Translations under genes and position numbers: made by a program
NCBI GenBank assembly: GCA_959601045.1
Contig: CAUGNZ010000007.1
Location: forward strand, 12,277 to 76,276
Length of the DNA: 64,000 bases
Source: an uncultured Collinsella sp.
Lineage (GTDB): Bacteria > Actinomycetota > Coriobacteriia > Coriobacteriales > Coriobacteriaceae
Reading direction: 5' to 3'
Notes under the pieces: model-generated
Databases searched by the model: none
What the model saw: the letters and a program-made list of their open reading frames with translations, nothing else
What the model was told of the DNA's origin: nothing
Shown: in pieces, positions 23,425 to 31,842 of the stretch
How positions within the stretch are numbered: position 1 is the stretch's first letter
Layout: each line of letters starts with the position of its first letter

Positions 23425-25995
23425 ATGGAATTTTACGCAAGCTGCCCCGAGGGCTTTGAGTCCGCACTCGCCGATGAGCTTAAACACCTCGGGCTTTCGC
23501 ATGTCCGCCGCCTGAAGGGCCGCGCTACGTTTGAGGGCGAGCTCGAAGAAGGCTACCGCGCCTGTCTGTGGTCACGCCTGGCGAGCCGCGTGTTTGTGGT
23601 GCTTGGGCGCTTTGAGGCGCAGGATGCCGATGAGTTGTACGACGGCGTTTACGACATCGCCTGGGAGAGCATTGTTCGCCCGGGCGCCACCATCGCCATC
23701 ACCGCCCGCGGCGTGACCGAGCAGCTGCGTAACACGCGCTTCTCGGCCCTGCGCGCCAAGGACGCGCTGTGCGACCGTCTGGCCGAGGCCACGGGCCGTC
23801 GCGCCGATGTCGACGCCGCCGATCCCGATGTTCACCTGCTGCTTTCGCTGCGTCAGCGCCGCGCGAGCATAAGCCTGGACCTTTCGGGCGACCCGCTGTT
23901 CAAACGCCTGCCGCCCGCAGCGACCCGCGCCGGCGAGGGCGCGCACGTGCTGCGCCCCGACTACGCCGCCCTGGTGCTGGCGCAGGTCGGCTGGACCGCA
24001 CTGTGCGAGCGCGAGCTGACGGCCGATGATTACGAGAACGAAGCTCTGCCCACGCTGGTCGACGCCTCGTGCGCCGGCGGCGGCCTGCTGCTGGAGGCAG
24101 TGAATATCCTAACCGACCGCGCCCCGGGCGCCGCGCGCGAGCACTGGGGCTTTGAGGGCTGGCAGCTGCACGATGCCGACCTATGGGAACAGCTGCTTGC
24201 CGAGGCACGCGAGCGCGAGACGGCAACGCGCGAGCGGCAGGCGCGGCTCGTGGCCGTAGACATTGACCCCGCCGCCCGCAAGACTGCCGAGCGCATGGTC
24301 AAGTGCGCCGGCTACAAGCGCTTTGTCGACTTTTGCGCCGCCAAGTCCGCCACCGTGCTGGACCACGCAGGTGCCGTTGCCGGTGCCGCCCTGGTCGCGG
24401 ATACGACCGAGACCCCGCTTTCGCTCATGCACGATGCCATGACGCTGGTCGGTGAGCTGCGCCGCGCCCCCGAGCTCGCTTCGGCGCCGGTCGCCGCCCT
24501 CACCCGCGACGGCCTTATGGCCCGCGCGCTCCACGCCGAGCCCGCGCGCTCCATCGCCGTCATGCCCAATAACGAGGAGGCGGCTATCGAGGTCTGGCCC
24601 TCGCTCGATCATGCTGCCGCGGCGTTTGAAGCTGCGACCAGTGCGAACGCCGAGGGCGAGACCGCGGTCGCCGACGACGTCATCAGCGACGAAACCGCCG
24701 CTCCCGCCATGCCCGAGTCCGCCGCCACGCTCGACCTGGGCGACGGCAAGCCGCTGCCCGTGCTCATCCCCGAGTCGGAGCAGTTCGCCAACCGCCTGCG
24801 CAAGAATGCCCGTCTGCGCCGCAAGTGGGCCAAGCGCGAGGGCGTTACCTGCTACCGCGTCTACGACGCCGACCTGCCCGACTACTCCGCCGCCATCGAC
24901 CTGTACGAGGGCTGCCCGCAGACGCCGGGCCGCTGGCTCGTCATCGCCGAATACGCCGCGCCCAAGACCATCGACCCCGCACTGGCCCAGGCCCGCATGC
25001 TCGATATCTTGGCCATCGCGCCGCGCATCCTGGATGTTCCCGCCGAGCATGTGCATGCCAAGGCCCGCATGCGTTCGCGCGGCGGCTCGCAGTACGGCAA
25101 GCAGGGCGCCGGTAAGGGCGGCTCGGGCGAGCGCGCCAACATCGCGCGCCGTCGCCTGCCGCTCATCGAAGAGGGCGGGCTCACCTTTGCCGTCAACTTT
25201 GACGACTACTTGGACGTCGGCATCTTCCTGGATCACCGCGTCACCCGCAACCTGGTGCGCGAGCACGCCAAGCAGGCGCGTCGCTTCCTCAACCTGTTCG
25301 CCTACACCGGCACTGCCACCTGCTACGCAGCCGATGGCGGCGTCGAGGAGACCGTGACGGTCGACCTCTCGAACACCTACCTGGACTGGGCCGAGCGCAA
25401 TATGCGTCAGAACGGCTTTGTGGGGCCGCAGCATCACTTTGTGCGCGACGACGTGCTCGCCTGGATTCGCGACCAGCGCCAGACGCGCAACCGCTGGGAC
25501 CTGATTTTTGTCGATCCGCCCACGTTCTCGAACTCGTCCAAGATGGGCCGCCGCACCTGGGATGTCCAGCGCGACCATGTTGAGCTGTTGGCCGGCGTAT
25601 CGCGCCTGCTCGCACAGGGCGGCCATGCCATCTTTAGCTGCAACCTGCGAGGCTTCCGCCCCGAGACACGCAAGCTCGCACGCGCGGGCGTGGTGCTACA
25701 GGACATAACGGCGCAGACCATCCCCGAGGACTTCGCACGCAACCAGAAGGTGCACCATTGCTATATCGTGCGCCGCCTGCCCATCGAGGACGCCATGGCC
25801 GAGGTCGGCTTTAGCGCCGAGGAAATTGCCGAGCGCGTTGAGGAACTGCGCAACCCCGAGGCCCGCAAGCCCCGTGCGGCAGTACCCGCGCACGCGCAGG
25901 CCGGCAACGACAAGTCCAACTTTGCCGGCAAACCCTCCCCCGCCGGCAAGCCCAAAAAGAAGAAGTTCTACGCCAGCAAGCCCAAGGGCAAATAA
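23425..25995 (+). CDS. rlmKL: RlmKL-type 23S rRNA methyltransferase fusion with degenerate RlmL half
   Basis: An 856-residue protein aligned along its whole length with the fused enzyme that makes m2G2445 (RlmL) and m7G2069 (RlmK). THUMP region about 1-155, RlmL methyltransferase about 160-450, RlmK about 480-800, then a basic tail (KKKKFYASKPKGK). The RlmK half is intact, with FVDPPTFSNS at about 695-704 and FAYTGTAT for cofactor binding. In the RlmL half the cofactor loop, usually DPMCGSGT, is DASCAGGG (213-220). The catalytic SNPPYGER is replaced by ADTTETPL (325-332), and the following segment is expanded with low-complexity Ala/Glu sequence. RlmL activity is therefore doubtful. Start ATG 23425 follows GAGAGG. 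Confidence 0.9.
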   Translation: MEFYASCPEGFESALADELKHLGLSHVRRLKGRATFEGELEEGYRACLWSRLASRVFVVLGRFEAQDADELYDGVYDIAWESIVRPGATIAITARGVTEQLRNTRFSALRAKDALCDRLAEATGRRADVDAADPDVHLLLSLRQRRASISLDLSGDPLFKRLPPAATRAGEGAHVLRPDYAALVLAQVGWTALCERELTADDYENEALPTLVDASCAGGGLLLEAVNILTDRAPGAAREHWGFEGWQLHDADLWEQLLAEARERETATRERQARLVAVDIDPAARKTAERMVKCAGYKRFVDFCAAKSATVLDHAGAVAGAALVADTTETPLSLMHDAMTLVGELRRAPELASAPVAALTRDGLMARALHAEPARSIAVMPNNEEAAIEVWPSLDHAAAAFEAATSANAEGETAVADDVISDETAAPAMPESAATLDLGDGKPLPVLIPESEQFANRLRKNARLRRKWAKREGVTCYRVYDADLPDYSAAIDLYEGCPQTPGRWLVIAEYAAPKTIDPALAQARMLDILAIAPRILDVPAEHVHAKARMRSRGGSQYGKQGAGKGGSGERANIARRRLPLIEEGGLTFAVNFDDYLDVGIFLDHRVTRNLVREHAKQARRFLNLFAYTGTATCYAADGGVEETVTVDLSNTYLDWAERNMRQNGFVGPQHHFVRDDVLAWIRDQRQTRNRWDLIFVDPPTFSNSSKMGRRTWDVQRDHVELLAGVSRLLAQGGHAIFSCNLRGFRPETRKLARAGVVLQDITAQTIPEDFARNQKVHHCYIVRRLPIEDAMAEVGFSAEEIAERVEELRNPEARKPRAAVPAHAQAGNDKSNFAGKPSPAGKPKKKKFYASKPKGK

Positions 25996-25998
25996 CAA

Positions 25999-26065
25999 AG
26001 TTGCGGTGGAATACGGACTGTTTTGCCTGGAATTAGGCAAATTTAGACCGTATTTCACCGCAACT
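25999..26065. repeat. 67-bp inverted-repeat element C, copy 1
   Basis: AGTTGCGGTGGAATACGG (25999-26016) and CCGTATTTCACCGCAACT (26048-26065) are near-perfect 18-bp arms; an inner TTGCCT/AGGCAA adds to the stem. A second copy of identical length is at 60253-60319. It fills the 94-bp gap between the convergent rlmKL and kdpE genes and could work as a two-way terminator. Confidence 0.75.
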
Positions 26066-26089
26066 CATATTGGGATGGTGGTTGGCGAT

Positions 26090-26803
26090 CTAGCCTTGGG
26101 TAACTAAGCGGTAGCCAATGCCTACGTGCGTCTGGATATAGCGCGGATGCGCGGGGTCGGACTCGATCTTCTTACGCAACGTGCCCATAAAGACACGCAG
26201 GCTCGCCAGGTCGCTCTTAGTTGCCGTGCCCCAAATCTCGTGCAGGATATATTGGTGCGTCAGCACCTTGTCGGCGTTGTGCGCCAGCAGGCACAAGAGC
26301 TTGTACTCGATCGGCGTCAGGTGCAGCTCCTCGCCGTCCATCGTGGCGATACCGGCATCAAAATCGATATGCAGCTCACCGGTATCGAACGAGCCCTCGG
26401 AGGCAACGCCGCCCGTCTGCGCATACGAAAGGCGTCTGAGCGTCGTGCGGATGCGCGCGAGCAGCTCCTCGACCGAAAACGGCTTGGTCAGATAGTCGTC
26501 GGCGCCGGCATCGAGCGCACGGATCTTGTCCGCATCCTCGCTGCGCGCCGAGACCACGATAATCGGCATGCCCGACCACGCGCGCACCGACTCCACCACC
26601 TTGACGCCGTCCATATCGGGCAGGCCCAGGTCGAGCAGCACAATGCTCGGCGCCTGCGACGAGGCGGCGGCGATGGCGGCATGGGCGGTCTCCACGGCCA
26701 TATGGCGCAAGCCGTGCGCCTCGAGCGCGGCGACGATAAGGTTGCGGACGGCGGGGTCGTCCTCAACAACCAAGATGAGCGGTTTTACGGCAGAGTTCGG
26801 CAC
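26090..26803 (-). CDS. kdpE: KdpE-like response regulator
   Basis: A 237-residue OmpR-class regulator. The receiver has acidic residues in LVVEDDPAVRN, the phospho-acceptor Asp58 in VLLDLGLPDMDG, and the conserved Lys in DDYLTKPF. The C-terminal winged helix holds LHLTPIEYKLLCLLAHNADKVLTHQYILHEIWG, which is close to KdpE. GTG 26803 is the chosen start: AAGGAG lies seven bases before it, inside the last codons of the kdpD-like gene, and the frame upstream has no better site. It is translated with the sensor kinase upstream. In classical systems it activates the kdpFABC K+ pump; no such genes are in the window, and the neighbour is Kup. Confidence 0.85.
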   Translation of the reverse strand: MPNSAVKPLILVVEDDPAVRNLIVAALEAHGLRHMAVETAHAAIAAASSQAPSIVLLDLGLPDMDGVKVVESVRAWSGMPIIVVSARSEDADKIRALDAGADDYLTKPFSVEELLARIRTTLRRLSYAQTGGVASEGSFDTGELHIDFDAGIATMDGEELHLTPIEYKLLCLLAHNADKVLTHQYILHEIWGTATKSDLASLRVFMGTLRKKIESDPAHPRYIQTHVGIGYRLVTQG

Positions 26804-26807
26804 AGCG

Positions 26808-28433
26808 CTACTCCTTATCAAACGAAACGTCGGCGGCGGGAAGCTCAATCGTAAAGACCGAGCCGTGCGGGGCCGCCGCGGCAACCCCTATGCTACCGCC
26901 ATGTGCCAGCGCAATGGAGCGGCAAAGCGAAAGCCCCAGACCCACGCTGCGCTGGCTATCGGCCAGACCATGGTTGGCGGTGTAGAACGACTCAAAGATG
27001 CGCTCGCGGTCCTCGGGCGCAATGCCCGGGCCGTCATCGGCCACCGAGCACGCCACGCATCCGTCGTCGACGCCAATCGAGATCACGATATGCGAATCCG
27101 AGGGCGTATAGGTGATGGCGTTGTTCACCAGGTTGACCACCAGCTGCACCATCAGGCGCGCGTCGACGTTGACGAGCGCCGGCTCGTCGCACGCCACCAC
27201 CTTGAGGTCGTGCTCGTGCACGGCCGGGTTTACGTGGCGCAGCGCCTCCTCGACGATATCGTCCATAAGCTCGAGCGTGGTCGACAGGTGCATACCGCCG
27301 CCCTCGAGCTTGGTGATGGCGAGCAGATTCTCGACGGTGGCGTTGAGCCATTGCGCATCCGAGCGAATGGATAGGAGCATGCCGCGGCGCGTCTGGTCGT
27401 CGAGCACGGCCGTGCCGGTCGAGCCCTGGTCGAGCAGCACGTCGGCATTACCCGAAATGCTGGTAAGCGGCGTGCGCAAATCGTGCGAGATGGAGCGCAA
27501 CAAGTTGGCGCGCAGCTGCTCGTTTTTAGCGAGCACCGCCGCTTCCTCGCGGGCCTCCATGGCGCGGGCGCGATCGAGCGCCAGCTCGCCTTCGCTCACG
27601 ATGGCATCGGCAAGCGTCCGCTCCTCGGACGTCAGCGCATCGGGCTCGGCGACAATGGCGAGCACCCCCACCACCGAGGCGGGATCACCCGCGCGCACCA
27701 TGGTGTCGCCCGAGTGCACGGTCAGGTATATGCCAAAGAACGCCGAGCCGCCATAGGTGGCATCGAGCGGCGTTCCCACATAGGCGGATGCCGAGAGCCG
27801 TGGCGGCATCTGCGGCGCCAGCTCGTGCACCGGCGCGGCATCGCCCACGGCCGTGTACATCGTGCGCGGCAGCAGGTCATCGTCGTCGACATCGGCGCTA
27901 TACCACACGACCGGACAGTCCGAAAGACGCGCCAGTTGCGTTGCCATAGCATGCACAATCTGTTGCTGATCGCCGCACCGCTGCAGCATGCGGTTGGTCT
28001 CGAGCACCATCTGCGTGCGACGGTCGCTGGCGGCAGCCTGCGCCAAGGCGCGGCGCAGGGCCAGCGCAATCGAGCTCGACACGAGCGAGACCACAAACAT
28101 GATAAAGAACATGCCGGGATAGACGCGGTCGATGAGCGACAGCGAGTAGCGCGGGTCGACAAACAAATAGTTGTAGAGCGCCACGGCGGCAGCCGAGCTC
28201 AGCAGGCAATACAGGCGGCTCCAGGTAAAGAATGCGCACAGCTGCACGGCAAACACATAGACGATCATGATGCTCGGCGCGAGACCCGGACGGTCGAGCA
28301 GCGCGCCCACAATCGTCGCCGCGACCAGCAGCCCCGCTGATACGCAGGCGTCATACAGAGGGCTGCGACGCGTCAGCGTCGTGCGCCGCCACCAAAAGTT
28401 CTCGGCAATATCGCCGTCCGTATGGACGTCCAT
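26808..28433 (-). CDS. kdpD: KdpD-like sensor histidine kinase lacking the N-terminal KdpD/USP domains
   Basis: A 541-residue kinase corresponding only to the C-terminal half of a full KdpD of about 900 residues. Four membrane helices (DUF4118-like) lie between about residues 28 and 128, a GAF-like region at 150-290, the phospho-acceptor His317 in SISHDLRTPLTS, and an ATPase domain with DDGPGIAPEDRERIFESFY and a GLGLSL loop. The missing cytoplasmic Kdp_D and USP domains are those linked to K+ and cyclic-di-AMP sensing in other species. It is followed within 5 bp by kdpE and preceded, 136 bp away on the same strand, by kup, so potassium or turgor sensing tied to Kup is a reasonable inference. 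Confidence 0.82.
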   Translation of the reverse strand: MDVHTDGDIAENFWWRRTTLTRRSPLYDACVSAGLLVAATIVGALLDRPGLAPSIMIVYVFAVQLCAFFTWSRLYCLLSSAAAVALYNYLFVDPRYSLSLIDRVYPGMFFIMFVVSLVSSSIALALRRALAQAAASDRRTQMVLETNRMLQRCGDQQQIVHAMATQLARLSDCPVVWYSADVDDDDLLPRTMYTAVGDAAPVHELAPQMPPRLSASAYVGTPLDATYGGSAFFGIYLTVHSGDTMVRAGDPASVVGVLAIVAEPDALTSEERTLADAIVSEGELALDRARAMEAREEAAVLAKNEQLRANLLRSISHDLRTPLTSISGNADVLLDQGSTGTAVLDDQTRRGMLLSIRSDAQWLNATVENLLAITKLEGGGMHLSTTLELMDDIVEEALRHVNPAVHEHDLKVVACDEPALVNVDARLMVQLVVNLVNNAITYTPSDSHIVISIGVDDGCVACSVADDGPGIAPEDRERIFESFYTANHGLADSQRSVGLGLSLCRSIALAHGGSIGVAAAAPHGSVFTIELPAADVSFDKE

Positions 28434-28463
28434 CAGCGCACCGCCCCTCTCTCAAAAACAAAA

Positions 28464-28498
28464 ACCACCACAAAGGGGACAGGCACCTTTGTGGTGGT
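28464..28498. repeat. REP-like palindrome ACCACCACAAAGG
   Basis: ACCACCACAAAGG (28464-28476) and CCTTTGTGGTGGT (28486-28498) flank GGACAGGCA; a third partial arm TTGTGGTGG follows at 28505. The AAAGGGGACAGGCACC core matches the REP-like family at 17572 and 30722. It lies between kup and kdpD and could lower read-through between them. Confidence 0.7.
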
Positions 28499-28569
28499 GG
28501 CCTCCTTGTGGTGGTTTCAAGTGTATAGCCTTTGCAGCCCGCAGTCGCTAGACAAACAGCAGACGTCGA

Positions 28570-30597
28570 CTACGGGCGCTCGTCGGGAGCCAGGCGCTGC
28601 ATCTTGCTCACGGCCTTAAACTTGGTGAACAGCGGCACGTACTCAAAGCTCACGTTGGAGTTCTCCAGGCCGTACCAGCGCGCGGGAGTGCCGGCAGCGC
28701 GGCGGATGATGTACTTGAGCGTGATGGCCGTACGCTCGCTGGGCTCCACGTCGCTTTCGGGCGCCAGCAGCTTGCGGATCATGACGAACTTAAACGTGCC
28801 GATGTTGCCCGGATCCTTGTAGACCGAGTAGTCATGCGTCTGTGCCGGCAGCTCGCCGCTGGCAGCCAGATCCTGAACAACCTGACGCAGATAGGCATTG
28901 ACGCGCTGGTTGATCTTGTAGCCCAGATACAGATGCACGCGGAACACGTAGTCGGTGCCGAACGTCTCGACCGAGTAGGCAAAGGTATGCGGCTCCTCCA
29001 TGGTCTCGACATTCACGAACCACCAGGCGCGAGCGCGCTTGGGGTGCTTATCCAAGATGGAGTAGACGATATCGCGGTCGATATAGTCGGTGTTGGTGTC
29101 CTTGGTCAGGTACACGATGTTGTCGCTCACGAGCTCGTAGCGATCGTCGTCGCGCAGGCGCTTGAGCTGCGGCAGATAGCTGCGCAGCGGCAGCAGCGTA
29201 AACTGGCGCTGCTCAACAGCCGTACCGTTGTACCAGCACACCATGATGCCCATGATGAGCGCGGCCATGAGGATGGTGAAATAGCCACCGTGGAAGAACT
29301 TGGTGAGTGAGCTCACGAAGAAGAAGCCTTCGAGCAAAAGGAAGAAGGCCGCGAAGATCCACGGAGCAACCTTGAGCTTGCGCTCCTCATGCAGGTAGAA
29401 GAAGAGCAGCAGCGTGGTGCACATCATAGTCAGCGTAATGGCAAGGCCGTAGGCGGCTTCCATATGCGCCGAGTTCTGGAACAGCAGCACCACGATGACG
29501 CAGCCGACAAGCATGACGTTGTTGACCATGGGGATGTAGAGCTGGCCCTTGGTCTCGGCAGGATAGAAGACCTGCATATGCGGCATGAGGTCCAGGCGGC
29601 TGGCCTCGGACACCAGCGAGAATGCGCCGGTGATGAGCGCCTGCGAAGCGATGATGGCCGCGACGGTGGAAAGGCCGACGGCAAAGGGACGCAGGCCCGG
29701 GGTGAGCATCTGGTAGAAGGGGTTGAGGTCGGCGATGCCCATGAGCTCCGGGTTGCCGGCGTTGTTGATAAGCCACGCGCCCTGGCCCATGTAGGACAGC
29801 AGCAGGCAGCACTTAACAAACGGCCAGGTGGCGTAGATGTTGCCGCGGCCCACATGGCCCATGTCGGAATAGAGCGCCTCGGCACCGGTGGTGGCCAGGA
29901 AGCAGCTGCCCAAGATCATGATGCCCGCATGGTTGTTGGGGCTCAGCAAAAAGCCGATGCCACGCAGCGGGTTGAGGCACAAAAGCACCGCGGGATACTG
30001 GAAGACAAAGAACAGACCCGTACCGCCCAGGAACAAAAACCACAGCGTCATGATGGGGCCAAAGGCGTGGCCAATCTTGGCCGTGCCGATGCGCTGCACC
30101 AAGAAGAGCGCGATGATGATGGCGAGCGTGATGGCGACAACGCGGCCCTGGTCGTCACCGAGCACGGCGTGGACCGCCGGAATGGTGCGCAGGCCCTCGA
30201 TGGCCGTGGTCACGGTAACGGCCGGCGTCAGGATACCGTCGGCGAGCAGTGCCGCGCCGCCCAGCATGGCGGGGATGATAAGCCACTTGCCGCAGCGCTT
30301 GACCAGGCTGTACAGGGCAAAGATGCCGCCCTCGCCGTGGTTGTCGGCGCGCAGCGAGATCAGCACGTACTTGACGGTCGTCAGCAGCGTGACCGTCCAC
30401 ACGACAAGGGAGAGCGCGCCGAGCACGAACTCCTGCGTGACGCTTCCGATGCCGCCGTTGCCGGCAACGAGCGCCTTGGTTACATACATGGGGCTGGTGC
30501 CGATATCGCCGTACACCACGCCCAGCGTGACGAGCATCGCCGAGATGCTCACAGGAATCGCAGCGTGCGAGGCTACTTCCTTTGCCTTTTGTTCCAT
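28570..30597 (-). CDS. kup: Kup family potassium uptake transporter
   Basis: A 675-residue KUP/HAK potassium-proton symporter. The first helix carries TLGVVYGDIGTSPMY, the family signature, and the loop before helix 3 has ADNHGEGGIFALY. About 12 membrane helices cover residues 10-450, followed by a cytoplasmic C-terminal domain of about 200 residues (from about 470). GGGAGGA nine bases before ATG 30597 fixes the start; an ATG six codons upstream lacks that spacing. It is followed on the same strand by the KdpDE-like pair, an unusual neighbour for Kup. Confidence 0.92.
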   Translation of the reverse strand: MEQKAKEVASHAAIPVSISAMLVTLGVVYGDIGTSPMYVTKALVAGNGGIGSVTQEFVLGALSLVVWTVTLLTTVKYVLISLRADNHGEGGIFALYSLVKRCGKWLIIPAMLGGAALLADGILTPAVTVTTAIEGLRTIPAVHAVLGDDQGRVVAITLAIIIALFLVQRIGTAKIGHAFGPIMTLWFLFLGGTGLFFVFQYPAVLLCLNPLRGIGFLLSPNNHAGIMILGSCFLATTGAEALYSDMGHVGRGNIYATWPFVKCCLLLSYMGQGAWLINNAGNPELMGIADLNPFYQMLTPGLRPFAVGLSTVAAIIASQALITGAFSLVSEASRLDLMPHMQVFYPAETKGQLYIPMVNNVMLVGCVIVVLLFQNSAHMEAAYGLAITLTMMCTTLLLFFYLHEERKLKVAPWIFAAFFLLLEGFFFVSSLTKFFHGGYFTILMAALIMGIMVCWYNGTAVEQRQFTLLPLRSYLPQLKRLRDDDRYELVSDNIVYLTKDTNTDYIDRDIVYSILDKHPKRARAWWFVNVETMEEPHTFAYSVETFGTDYVFRVHLYLGYKINQRVNAYLRQVVQDLAASGELPAQTHDYSVYKDPGNIGTFKFVMIRKLLAPESDVEPSERTAITLKYIIRRAAGTPARWYGLENSNVSFEYVPLFTKFKAVSKMQRLAPDERP

Positions 30598-30721
30598 AAG
30601 CCAGTTTCCTCCCAATTTTAACGTTCGACGGGATTATAGGTAATCAGCCCATGTTTGAATGGTACTGTTTTCCCAGCTAAATAAACATTTATGCGGCCTT
30701 TAGGCCACCGCGGCGATATGG

Positions 30722-30754
30722 AATGTGACAAAGGGACAGTCCCTTTGTCACATT
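30722..30754. repeat. REP-like palindrome AATGTGACAAAGGGAC
   Basis: AATGTGACAAAGGGAC and its exact reverse complement flank a single A. It is the sister of 17572-17604. It lies just downstream of the nitroreductase stop and upstream of kup. Confidence 0.8.
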
Positions 30755-30756
30755 CG

Positions 30757-31629
30757 TCATTTTCCGAGCCAGTTCTTGAACCACCACTCCATGGAGCGGC
30801 TCATCTCGGCCATAAAGGGACTCGTGTGCTTACGGGTGTAGATATCGACGACGCGCTCGCCCACCTCGCGGGCGTGCGGGCGAAACATCGCGTCCATCTC
30901 GGCCACCTGCGCATCCAAGGTCGCGGCGTCGGCGCGACAATAACGCTCCTCATGCACCAGGTTCACCACGGGATGCGCGATCGCCGGGCGCTCCTTGCGG
31001 GGCGTGCCGATGATGAGCATCGACAGCGGCATGGTATAGGGAGGCAAGTCCAGCAGCGCGGCGACTTCCTCGGCGTTCTCGACGACATCGCCGATATAGC
31101 AGCTCCCCAGCCCCAGGGCCTCGGCGGCAACCACGGCGTTTTGAGCGGCGATCATGGCATCCTGTGCCGCGATGGCAAAGTCGCCCAGGCCCGGCGCACG
31201 ACGGGGCGACTTGCCCGTGCGCTCGACAAACTCGGGCTCAAAGCAACCCACATGCTCAAACAGATCAATCCACTTGGCATAGTCAACTACAAATATGAGT
31301 GCCCAGGGCGCCTTGGCGATCATGGGCTGATGATCGCACAGGTCGGCCAGGCGGTCCAATGTGGCCTGCTCACGAATGCTCACGATGGAATACATCATCA
31401 TGGCGCCTGCCGACGGCGCACGGCTCGCCGCATGCAGAATCGCCGCCCGCTGTTCGTCGGTCACCGCCACGGGACGGTCATCGTCATCACGCGCGAAGGC
31501 ACGCGTAGACGAGCGATGCTCCAAGATGTCCAGCACCGCGTTGCCCGTAGTCTCGACCGGATAGCCGTATGTATCCACGACCGCAGCTCCGTCGCTGCCC
31601 ATGTCCGCCTTGCAAACCTGCTCGCTCAT
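30757..31629 (-). CDS. Nitroreductase family protein
   Basis: A 290-residue FMN-dependent oxidoreductase. The N-terminal motif HRSSTRAF (about residues 38-45) contacts FMN phosphate, AASRAPSAGAMMMYSIV follows, and GLGSCYIGDVV about residue 175 is the second flavin-binding region. It uses NAD(P)H to reduce nitro compounds, quinones or similar; the physiological substrate is not known. The C-terminal 60 residues are helical and basic/aromatic (SMEWWFKNWLGK) and longer than in small nitroreductases. GAGGGTAGGG precedes ATG 31629. Confidence 0.85.
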   Translation of the reverse strand: MSEQVCKADMGSDGAAVVDTYGYPVETTGNAVLDILEHRSSTRAFARDDDDRPVAVTDEQRAAILHAASRAPSAGAMMMYSIVSIREQATLDRLADLCDHQPMIAKAPWALIFVVDYAKWIDLFEHVGCFEPEFVERTGKSPRRAPGLGDFAIAAQDAMIAAQNAVVAAEALGLGSCYIGDVVENAEEVAALLDLPPYTMPLSMLIIGTPRKERPAIAHPVVNLVHEERYCRADAATLDAQVAEMDAMFRPHAREVGERVVDIYTRKHTSPFMAEMSRSMEWWFKNWLGK

Positions 31630-31842
31630 CGCCCTACCCTCGCCATTTCTTTAAGAAGCCTTTACGTTTCCGTGTAATTCCCGTCCATTATCGCGCAGGT
31701 CGCCGCTACATTGCGCAACACCGCCACGCACGCGCGTTATTATGGCTGGTTGTTGTGCGCAGTCACCAAATGCAGCGCATATCTTGGTAACAATCGGGTA
31801 AACCCCCGCTTTCGTAGGTTTTAGTTTGTGAGGAGTCTCAGC

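Noticed and set aside
24181..25626. A 481-codon minus-strand open frame
   Set aside because: Antisense of rlmKL; no recognisable domains.
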